Origin: Nocardioides soli
Lineage (GTDB): Bacteria > Actinomycetota > Actinomycetes > Propionibacteriales > Nocardioidaceae
DNA length: 64,000 nt
Direction: 5' to 3'
NCBI RefSeq assembly: GCF_014191495.1
Contig: NZ_JACHWR010000001.1
Location: forward strand, 868,001 to 932,000
Of this stretch, positions 52,082 through 59,240 are shown one piece after another (position 1 is the first letter of the stretch; each line of letters opens with the position of its first letter). A model generated the notes under the pieces. It had not been told where the DNA came from. It searched no databases and worked only from the letters and a program-made list of their open reading frames with translations. Position numbers and translations under genes: made by a program.

Positions 52082-53961
52082 CCACCACCTCTACGACCGA
52101 CGCCTGGTCCGGACGCAAGGTCACCCAGGCCCGCGCTGCCCTGGCTGCCCGGACGGTCTGGCCGGCGCCCTGTGGCCAGTGCGGCGAGCCCGTGACCCGT
52201 ACCGAGCGATGGGTGCTCGGGCACATCATCGGCCGTGCCCTGCGACCTGACCTGATGTGGGAGCCGTCGAACCATCGTGTCGAGCACCGTGCCTGCTCGG
52301 ACCGCTCCGCACAGGCCGCGGTCATCGAGAAGGCACGAGCCGAGGGAGCACGCGACGCACTGGCTCAGCACGGCATCGAGGACTCTTTTCCCGACGATCT
52401 GAGCGCCGAACAGCCCCCGCCCCTTCCCGCACACACACTCGGGGGCCTAGTGCCGCCTGTGGAGGCCAGGGACGGCCTGTCGTGGGCCGATCTGTGCCGA
52501 GATGCCCCCGACTGGCTTCAGCCGTACCTCGACGTCCCCGAGGATGCGGCCCCGCCGCTGTGGGTCTCGGGCGTCCACCCCGAGGCGGTCGGCAGCATGG
52601 GGCCGGCGGCGATCGAGTGGATGGAGTCGAACGTCATGGAGCGGGGTCGGCCGCTCCGGTTGAGGTGGTGGCAGACGCTCGCGGTCGTTCTCCAGCTCCA
52701 GCACCGAGAGGACGCCACTCTGTGCTGGCGGGTCATCCTCGAGTCCGGTCCGCGGCGGATCGGGAAGTCGGTGCGGCTCCGAGGCATGGCGCTGTGGCGG
52801 CTGGCGAACGGGCCGACGTTCTTCGAGCCGGAGCAGTTGGTGCTGCACACCGGGAAGGACCTGGCGATCGTCCGCGAGGTGATGCGCAAGGCCTGGGCGT
52901 GGGCGGCGCCGCTGGAGGACTGGGACATCAAGCGCGGCATGACCGAGCCCGAGGTGTCGTACCTCGGCGTCAACCGGTGGGTGGCGCGCAGCAAGGACTC
53001 CACGACTGGCTACGACGCCTGCCTCGCGCTGTGTGACGAGGCGTGGGACGTGCCGCCGGCCAGCATCGACGACGACCTGGAGCCGACGATGCTGGAGCGC
53101 GAGTCGCCCCAGCTCGTGCTCACCTCGACGGCACACCGCCGCGCGACGTCGCTGATGCGTGGCCGGATCCTCGACGCGCTGGCGACCGAGGACGGGGAGA
53201 CGCTGCTGCTGATCTGGGCGATGCCACCGGGGTCGGACCCGGGCGACCCGGTGGCGTGGCGGGCGGCGTCTCCGCACTGGTCGGAGGACCGACGCCGGAT
53301 GATCGCGAGCAAGTACGCGAAGGCGCTGGCCGGTGAGGCTGACCCGGAGGCCGACGACCCGGACCCGATGCAGGGCTTCATCGCGCAGTACGGGAACGTC
53401 TGGCGCTTTCGAGAGCGCCGCCGCGAGCGAGGGGAGCCGATCATCGAGGCTGATGCCTGGGCAGCCCTGGCGGCACCTGTCCCACATGGGACACCACCTG
53501 CCTCCGCTGCGATCGAGTCGTGGTTCGAGCATGGTGTGAGCCTTGCCGTTGCGTGGCGATCGTCGCCAGGAAGCCAGGTGGTGGTCTCGGTCTCCGCTCA
53601 CGAGGACGTCGCGTCGGCTGTGGCGGCGTTGAAGGCGACCGGCTACCGGGGCATCGCGGTCGTGGGTTCGTCGCTGATGGCTGAGCCGGCGGTGAAGAAC
53701 CTGGCGAAGCGGGCCGGAGAGGGCCGGGTCTCCGCGTCGGTCTCGGAGCTGATCCGGCTGCTGGGTGAGGACGTGGTCCGCCACGATGGCGGTGCTCACC
53801 TGTCCGGTCAGGTGCTCGATCTGCGCACGCTGCCAGGTGTCGATGGTCCACGGATGGTGTCGACGGGTCGGGCCGACGCCGTGAAGGCCGCGGTGTGGGC
53901 GATCAAGGCTGCCCGAGCGCGTGGTGGGCAGTTCAAGAGCATCGTGTTGCCCAGAACGTGA
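52078..53961 (+). CDS. HNH endonuclease-terminase large subunit fusion
   Basis: 627 aa from GTG at 52078. Residues 30-80 form an HNH-like module (Cys32, Cys35, His49 in VLGHIIGRA, Asn65 and His66, His70, Cys73). From about 185 the large terminase begins: Walker A GPRRIGKS (224-231), Walker B LALCDEA (Asp320, Glu321), and the C-terminal nuclease region. Here the family's first nuclease aspartate is not obvious in FEHGVSLAVAWRSS. In most HK97-type phages HNH and terminase are neighbouring genes; here they are one protein. Confidence 0.85.
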   Translation: MTTTSTTDAWSGRKVTQARAALAARTVWPAPCGQCGEPVTRTERWVLGHIIGRALRPDLMWEPSNHRVEHRACSDRSAQAAVIEKARAEGARDALAQHGIEDSFPDDLSAEQPPPLPAHTLGGLVPPVEARDGLSWADLCRDAPDWLQPYLDVPEDAAPPLWVSGVHPEAVGSMGPAAIEWMESNVMERGRPLRLRWWQTLAVVLQLQHREDATLCWRVILESGPRRIGKSVRLRGMALWRLANGPTFFEPEQLVLHTGKDLAIVREVMRKAWAWAAPLEDWDIKRGMTEPEVSYLGVNRWVARSKDSTTGYDACLALCDEAWDVPPASIDDDLEPTMLERESPQLVLTSTAHRRATSLMRGRILDALATEDGETLLLIWAMPPGSDPGDPVAWRAASPHWSEDRRRMIASKYAKALAGEADPEADDPDPMQGFIAQYGNVWRFRERRRERGEPIIEADAWAALAAPVPHGTPPASAAIESWFEHGVSLAVAWRSSPGSQVVVSVSAHEDVASAVAALKATGYRGIAVVGSSLMAEPAVKNLAKRAGEGRVSASVSELIRLLGEDVVRHDGGAHLSGQVLDLRTLPGVDGPRMVSTGRADAVKAAVWAIKAARARGGQFKSIVLPRT

Positions 53962-54026
53962 CATCGGGTCTACCAGGATTGACAACTCGGCTCACCTGAG
54001 CGGCCTGGGGCCTGACCCTCGGCGGC

Positions 54027-55223
54027 GTGGGCTTCTGGCGCAACGTCTTCGGCGGCGGGCTGACCGAGGCGGTCAGCGAGGCCGCGAGCGCGCCCACGTT
54101 CGGCGTGGACATCGACTCCGGCACGCTCTACGGCACCCCGACGCTGGACGACTACATCTACCGCACCGGGCGGATCACCCGCGCCGAGGCGCTCGCGGTC
54201 CCGCCGGTCAAGCGGGCCCGCGACCTGATCTGTGGCGCGATCGGCCAGTTCGTGCTCCGGGTCTACGATCCGTCCGGCAAGCCGACCACCACGTTCTCCC
54301 CGAGCCTGTTCCCCCAGCCCGAGCCAGGCATCGCGCCGTCGGTGTCGTGGACCCGCGTGGTCGAGGACATGCTGCTGTTCGAGCGGTCCTGGCTCAAGAC
54401 GCTGTCGGTCGGTTGGCACGGCCGGCCCGCGGAGGCCCGCCGCCTGGACGCCGAGACGGTCACGATCCAGCCCGAGTACGTCTACTTCCCGGAGGGCACG
54501 GCGAAGGTCTGGCCCGAGAAGCCGGGCGTGATCCGGATCGACTCCCCGAGCCCCGGCCTGCTCGACGCCTCCCCAGCGATCCGCGCGTGCATCGCGCTCG
54601 CCCGGGCGACCCTCAACCACGTCGACGGCATGCCGCCGATCGACTACTTCACTCCGGCCGAGCCCGGCATCGACCCCTTCGACGACCCCGACCAGGCGGC
54701 CGACTTCCTCGACAAGTGGCGCGAAGCCCGCCGCAAGCGCGCGACCGGGTACGTCCCGGCGGCGGTCAAGTACAACGTCGCCGGCTGGAACCCCGAGCAG
54801 CTCGAGCTCTCCACCGCCCGCGACCAGGCGGTCCTGGAGGTCGCCCGGCTGACCGGCATTGACGCCGAAGATCTCTCGGTCTCCACGACGAGCCGCACGT
54901 ACTTCAACAGCCAGGACCGGCGCCGGCAGCGCATCGAGGACGTGCTGGGCCCGTACATGACCGCGATCGAGGGCCGGCTGTCGATGGACGACGTCACGCC
55001 CTACGGCTACACCGTCGACTTCGACACCAGCGGCTACCTGCGCCTCGACGACCTCCAGGCCGCGCAGACCGACTCGGTGCTGATCGCCGCCAAGGTGCTC
55101 CTGCCAGAGGAGGCCCGGACCAAGCGCGGCCTGGACCCCGACGTCGTGGCCGGTCCGGTCGACCCCGAGCAGGTCACCGCCGCGGTGGCCGCCTCGCTCG
55201 CCATCGAAGGAGCCCGCGCATGA
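54027..55223 (+). CDS. Phage portal protein
   Basis: 398 aa from GTG at 54027. HK97-type portal features are a long helical middle and TARDQAVLEVARLTGIDAED, then LSVSTTSRTYFNSQDRRRQR, which contacts the next ring. It forms the dodecameric DNA entry ring. It overlaps the protease-capsid gene by 4 bases. Confidence 0.9.
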   Translation: MGFWRNVFGGGLTEAVSEAASAPTFGVDIDSGTLYGTPTLDDYIYRTGRITRAEALAVPPVKRARDLICGAIGQFVLRVYDPSGKPTTTFSPSLFPQPEPGIAPSVSWTRVVEDMLLFERSWLKTLSVGWHGRPAEARRLDAETVTIQPEYVYFPEGTAKVWPEKPGVIRIDSPSPGLLDASPAIRACIALARATLNHVDGMPPIDYFTPAEPGIDPFDDPDQAADFLDKWREARRKRATGYVPAAVKYNVAGWNPEQLELSTARDQAVLEVARLTGIDAEDLSVSTTSRTYFNSQDRRRQRIEDVLGPYMTAIEGRLSMDDVTPYGYTVDFDTSGYLRLDDLQAAQTDSVLIAAKVLLPEEARTKRGLDPDVVAGPVDPEQVTAAVAASLAIEGARA

Positions 55224-56962
55224 GTGAGACCGTCACCTTCGAGACGACGTTCGCCGTCGACCAGGAGAGCCGCACCCTGAGCGGCGTCCTGCTCCCGTTC
55301 GGGGTCACGTCCGGCCCTGCTCGTGACCGGGTCAGCGGGAAGGTCTCGCGCTACCAGTTCGCCGCGGGCACCGTCACCGTCCCCGACGTCGACGAGATCG
55401 CCGTCGTCCTCAACTACGGCCACGACAACGAGACCCTGGCGGCCCAGGTCGGGATCGCCACCCACCTGGAGGCCAAGCCGGACGGCGTGCACGCCAAGTT
55501 CCGGATCGCCCGCACCCCCGAGGGCGACCGAGTCCTGGCACTCGCCGAGGACCGGATCCTGCGGTTCTTCTCGGCCGAGGTCCTCGGCGAGTTCGACGAC
55601 AAGGACGGCGTGCGGCACTCCAGGTCCGCCGCCGTGGACGGCGCCGCCGTCGTCCTCAAGCCCGCCTTCCCGGGCGCCCACATCACCAGCGTCGCGGCGT
55701 CGGCCGCACAGGAGGAGAACACCATGGAGTGCACCAAGTGCAGCAAGGTCCACGCCGAGGGCGTGACCGAGTGCGCGACCCAGGCCGTGGCTGCCGCGTT
55801 CACCAAGGCCGACGGCGACCAGCTCATGGAGCAGGTCCAGGGCCTGTCCGAGAAGCTCGCCGAGCTGGAGAAGATCAAGATCCCCGTCGGCCCGGGCGCC
55901 GCGCAGTTCCATGTGACCGAGGAGCCGATCTACCGGTTCGCCGGCACCGAGCCTGCCCCGTCCGGTCACGACTTCGCCACCGACCTCCTGGCCGCCGCCC
56001 GTGACGGCGACGCCGCCGCGTTCGCGCGGGTCCAGGAGTTCACCGGGCAGTACCTGGCCCCGACGTTCGCCGACCAGCCGACCACGACCGCCGACACCGC
56101 GGCGCTCAACCCGTCGCAGTACCGACCCGACATGTTCCTCGGCCAGGCGCCGATCCCGGCGAGCCCCCTGTACGACTTCTTCTACAAGGGGACGCGGACC
56201 GACGTCACCCCGTTCTTCTGGTCCAAGCTCGACCGGGCCAACACCGACATCGGGATCGCCGACCACACCGAGGGCGTCGACCCCGAGGACCGCGACCTGG
56301 TGACCGTGGTCGGCGACACCGTCACCCCCAAGCCCGTCTCCGGCAAGGTCCACATCACCCGCGAGGTCGCCGACCAGGGCGGCAACCCCGTGGTCTCCGG
56401 GCTGGTCTGGTACGACTTCGAGCGCTCGTTCAAGGTCGCCCTGGAGGCCCGGACTGCCGCGCTGATCCAGGCCGCGACCATCGCCGAGCTGGGCACCGCG
56501 ATCCCGGCTGGCTCGACCGGCACCGTCGCGGGCGCGGCCGTCGAGGACGGTCTGATCGGGCTCCAGTTCCTCGCCGACGGCTACCGGTTCCAGCGCGCCT
56601 TCGGCCACGTCGACCTCTACAAGGCCCTCGCTGGCGCCACCAAGGGCGACGACAACGCCGACAAGCTGTACCCGATCATCAACCCCGAGAACGCCACCGG
56701 GCAGGCCGCCAGCAAGTGGGCCCACCTGAACATCGGCGGCTACGGCATGTACCCCGCCGCCAGCCTCGGCGCGACCGACGTCAACCAGAAGTCGATCGTC
56801 GCCGACCCCACCGCCGTGCACGTGTGGAACTCCGGCCTAACCCGGCTCGACAAGCTCCAGGAGTCCGTCGAGGGCTGGGACCTGGGCGTCTTCGCCTACT
56901 GGGCCGGGATCGTCTACGACGCCACCGGCCTCCGCAAGATCACGTTCGACAAGAGTGCCTGA
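55220..56962 (+). CDS. Prohead protease-major capsid fusion protein
   Basis: 580 aa. The N-terminal 160 residues are an HK97 prohead protease (LNYGHDNETL with His68 and Asp69; RFFSAEV with Ser118). A short linker bears CTKCSKVHAEGVTEC (Cys171, 174, 185), then a helical delta region. The capsid domain follows (HKxx-like fold: TVVGDTVTPKPVSGKVHITR; TGQAASKWAHLNIGGYGMYP). An internal ATG at codon 169 could give separate capsid protein, although cleavage by the protease is the usual solution in fused genes. Confidence 0.85.
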   Translation: MSETVTFETTFAVDQESRTLSGVLLPFGVTSGPARDRVSGKVSRYQFAAGTVTVPDVDEIAVVLNYGHDNETLAAQVGIATHLEAKPDGVHAKFRIARTPEGDRVLALAEDRILRFFSAEVLGEFDDKDGVRHSRSAAVDGAAVVLKPAFPGAHITSVAASAAQEENTMECTKCSKVHAEGVTECATQAVAAAFTKADGDQLMEQVQGLSEKLAELEKIKIPVGPGAAQFHVTEEPIYRFAGTEPAPSGHDFATDLLAAARDGDAAAFARVQEFTGQYLAPTFADQPTTTADTAALNPSQYRPDMFLGQAPIPASPLYDFFYKGTRTDVTPFFWSKLDRANTDIGIADHTEGVDPEDRDLVTVVGDTVTPKPVSGKVHITREVADQGGNPVVSGLVWYDFERSFKVALEARTAALIQAATIAELGTAIPAGSTGTVAGAAVEDGLIGLQFLADGYRFQRAFGHVDLYKALAGATKGDDNADKLYPIINPENATGQAASKWAHLNIGGYGMYPAASLGATDVNQKSIVADPTAVHVWNSGLTRLDKLQESVEGWDLGVFAYWAGIVYDATGLRKITFDKSA

Positions 56963-57237
56963 TGAGTGCCGATGGGGTCAGCACTGCTGACATCACAGAC
57001 CAGGCAGGTGCGACATACGTCGCACCTGCGAGCACGTCGCCGAAGCAGCGGGCCGCGAAGGTCGGCACCACGATCACGGTCGATGTCCCCAAGGGCGCCG
57101 ACCGGGTCGAGGTGGTCCGGCCCGACGGCTCCACGGTGAGTGTCCGGGCCCGCCGTGGCCGGGCGGTCTACGTGCTCGACCGGCCCGGGGTCCACGTGGT
57201 GGCCGGCGAGACGGTGCATGCGAAGGCCGGGGGCTGA
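56962..57237 (+). CDS. Small phage protein next to the capsid gene
   Basis: 91 aa, overlapping the capsid stop by one base. The core GTTITVDVPKGADRVEVVRP, then DGSTVSVRARRGRAVYVLDR, suggests a beta-rich head-stabilising or decoration protein. Its first 30 residues hold the ATYVAPASTSPKQ segment encoded by a hairpin shared with the gene at 50996. Confidence 0.5.
   Translation: MSADGVSTADITDQAGATYVAPASTSPKQRAAKVGTTITVDVPKGADRVEVVRPDGSTVSVRARRGRAVYVLDRPGVHVVAGETVHAKAGG
57003..57039. repeat. Hairpin copy 2 of the APASTSP element
   Basis: GCAGGTGCGAC (57003-57013) pairs with GTCGCACCTGC (57018-57028), followed by GAGCACGTCGCC. It resembles 51232-51276 in the arms and in the flanking GCACGTCGCC. 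Both copies lie in coding sequence. Confidence 0.6.
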
Positions 57238-57240
57238 GCC

Positions 57241-57588
57241 TTGGCCGCCGACCTCTACCTCTACCCGGTGGATCGCATCCGCGACTACGTCGGAGAGAGC
57301 GTCATCACCAAGCACGGTGCGGCGGCGTTCGACGCCGCCGTCCGCGCCGAGCAGATGACGCAGGCAGGCGCCTGCCGAGTCCCCGCTGACGATGACGAGA
57401 CTCCCGAGGCCCAGCAGATCCGCGAAGTCCTGGCCGAGGCACTGTGTCGGCGGGTGGCGGTCAACCTGGCGCGGCGCGGCCTGCCGCTGGGCATGCAGAT
57501 GAGCGACGTCGGCCCGGCCCGGCTCACCACCAACGACCCTGAGGTCCGTCGCCTGGAGGGCCCGTACCGAAAGCTGGTCGTCGGATGA
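57241..57588 (+). CDS. Head-tail connector protein
   Basis: 115 aa from TTG at 57241. Helical, with LYPVDRIRDYVGESVITKHG, and REVLAEALCRRVAVNLARRG, similar in size and position to Gp6/Gp19-like connector proteins below the portal. Confidence 0.6.
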   Translation: MAADLYLYPVDRIRDYVGESVITKHGAAAFDAAVRAEQMTQAGACRVPADDDETPEAQQIREVLAEALCRRVAVNLARRGLPLGMQMSDVGPARLTTNDPEVRRLEGPYRKLVVG

Positions 57589-57932
57589 GCGCCGCCGAGA
57601 TCCGGGCCGCGCTCGCCGAGGCGGCCTCCACGGTCGAGGGGGTCGTCTGCACCCCGACCTATGTGCAGCTATCTGCCCTCGGCGAGTCCTGCGTGCAACG
57701 CGAGCGGATCACCTACCCCAACGTCTTCGGCGGCGTGGGGAGCTGGAACGTCGTGGTCTGCCTGGGCCAGGACATGGCGGTCGCAGAGACCTTCTTCGAC
57801 GACAAGGTGCCTGCCGTCGTCGAGGCGCTGGGGCCGGTCATGCAGGTCAAGAGCGCGGCCCTCAACAAGCTCAACCTCGTCGACGGCGCGACCGCGCTGG
57901 CGGCATTTATCAACGGCTTCCGGGAGGAATGA
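57585..57932 (+). CDS. Head-tail joining protein
   Basis: 115 aa, 4-base overlaps at both ends. It has an alpha/beta composition (EGVVCTPTYVQLSALGESCV; GSWNVVVCLGQDMAVAETFF). By position it is the tail-terminator or neck protein. Confidence 0.55.
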   Translation: MSAAEIRAALAEAASTVEGVVCTPTYVQLSALGESCVQRERITYPNVFGGVGSWNVVVCLGQDMAVAETFFDDKVPAVVEALGPVMQVKSAALNKLNLVDGATALAAFINGFREE

Positions 57933-58354
57933 CCATGGTTGCACTCGGCACACGCGAGCTCGAGCTGTCCATCGGTGGCGAGGACGTCACCGCGCAGATC
58001 ACCAACTGCGAGATCCTGTCCAACCCCGCGGAGTCGGAGCAGACCACGTTCGCCGAGGCGAAGACCGGCGGCCCCCGGAGGTACTCGCTCAAGGGCGTGC
58101 TCCTTCAGGACACCTCCGACGGCAGCTTGTGGGATCAGATCTGGTCGGCGGCCGGCACGACCGTCGCGGTGCTCCTCAAGCCCTACGGCGGTGCCGCGAC
58201 CGCGGACAAGAAGCACTACTCCGGCAACGTCGTGATCAAGGATCCCGACGGCACCCTGCTCGGTGGCGACGCCGACGCGTCGACCACCGGCCGGTGGACC
58301 GTCGAGATCGAGTGGGACTTCACCGCGAAGCCCACCGCGGTCACCGGCCCCTGA
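57929..58354 (+). CDS. Major tail tube protein
   Basis: 141 aa, beta-rich (LELSIGGEDVTAQITNCEIL; RWTVEIEWDFTAKP). Its size, position before the tail chaperones, and Ig-like tail-tube layout support the assignment. Confidence 0.7.
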   Translation: MTMVALGTRELELSIGGEDVTAQITNCEILSNPAESEQTTFAEAKTGGPRRYSLKGVLLQDTSDGSLWDQIWSAAGTTVAVLLKPYGGAATADKKHYSGNVVIKDPDGTLLGGDADASTTGRWTVEIEWDFTAKPTAVTGP

Positions 58355-58369
58355 TCAGGGGCGGCTGAC

Positions 58370-58753
58370 ATGGCACGGGCGGCCGGGTTCAAGGTCGAGG
58401 GCCTGAACTCGGTCGTCCGCGCCCTCCAGCAGCTCGGCGCCGACGTCGAAGACCTCAAGGACGTCTTCAGCGAGATCGCCGCCACGGGCGCCGACATCGC
58501 CGCCGACCACATCGATAGCGACACCGGTCGCGCCGCCTCCACGGTGCGCGGGAACCGCGCCAAGAACAAGGCCGTTGTCGCCGCCGGCTCCGCATCGGTG
58601 CCCTACCTCGGAGTCATCAACTACGGCTGGCCCGAGCGCGGCATCGAAGCCCAGGAGTTCATGCAGAGCGCCGACGACCAGCTCCAGCCCATCGCCGTCC
58701 AGCTCCTCGAGGACGGCATCAACGCCAAGATCAAGGAGAAGAACTTCCGATGA
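58370..58753 (+). CDS. HK97 gp10-like tail-joining protein
   Basis: 127 aa: FKVEGLNSVVRALQQLGADV, GADIAADHIDSDTGRAASTV, then YLGVINYGWPERGIEAQEFM, features of the gp10/minor tail family. It lies between the tail tube and chaperone genes. Confidence 0.65.
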   Translation: MARAAGFKVEGLNSVVRALQQLGADVEDLKDVFSEIAATGADIAADHIDSDTGRAASTVRGNRAKNKAVVAAGSASVPYLGVINYGWPERGIEAQEFMQSADDQLQPIAVQLLEDGINAKIKEKNFR

Positions 58754-59109
58754 CCACCACACCCCAGTCCACCGCCCCCGCTCCGCAGACCGAGCTGTCG
58801 CTGTCGGAGGTCATCGACGGCATGGACGGCTTCGACGAGCTGGCCGTGGAGAAGCACTTCGACGACTTCAACGTCTACGACGTCGTCGGCGCCCAGGGCG
58901 GCGCCCGGCCCCGCGACATGGTCAAGGCCCTGCGTGTCGGGGTCTTCCTGGTCCGCCGCACCGAGGGCGCCAACGACAAGGACGCCTACCAGGCCGCGAT
59001 GAAGATGCCGGGCAAGAAGCTCCACGAGTTCTTCCCCGACGACCCCGAGGAGATCGACCCCGACGACCCGGACACGGACGCGGGAAAAGACGACTCCGAG
59101 CCCGCCTGA
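58750..59109 (+). CDS. Tail assembly chaperone G
   Basis: 119 aa, acidic at the C-terminus (DDPEEIDPDDPDTDAGKDDS). It overlaps the previous gene by 4 bases. A slippery sequence near its end (59082-59088) leads to the longer GT product. Confidence 0.8.
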   Translation: MTTTPQSTAPAPQTELSLSEVIDGMDGFDELAVEKHFDDFNVYDVVGAQGGARPRDMVKALRVGVFLVRRTEGANDKDAYQAAMKMPGKKLHEFFPDDPEEIDPDDPDTDAGKDDSEPA

Positions 59110-59240
59110 GGGCCTACGACACGGGGATGTGGTGCTTCATCACCCGACAGCCCCCCGAGGTCTACCAGCGGCTCACCCGGCTGGAGCGTGAGCAGTTCGC
59201 CAAGGCCGCGATCGACGCGGCGAAGAAAGGGTGGGTGTGA
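58750..59240 (+). CDS. Tail assembly chaperone GT (by -1 frameshift)
   Basis: Slippage at GGGAAAA moves the ribosome back one base; decoding continues AGA CGA CTC and gives RRLRARLRAYDTGMWCFITR, QPPEVYQRLTRLEREQFAKA, AIDAAKKGWV to the stop at 59240. This T part resembles actinophage GT proteins and ends one base into the tape-measure ATG. The chaperones guide tape-measure assembly. Confidence 0.85.
59082..59088 (+). other. Programmed -1 frameshift site GGGAAAA
   Basis: The heptamer fits X XXY YYZ with zero-frame codons GGA AAA in the G gene, 21 bases before its TGA. Such sites at this position are conserved in tailed phages. Confidence 0.9.
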
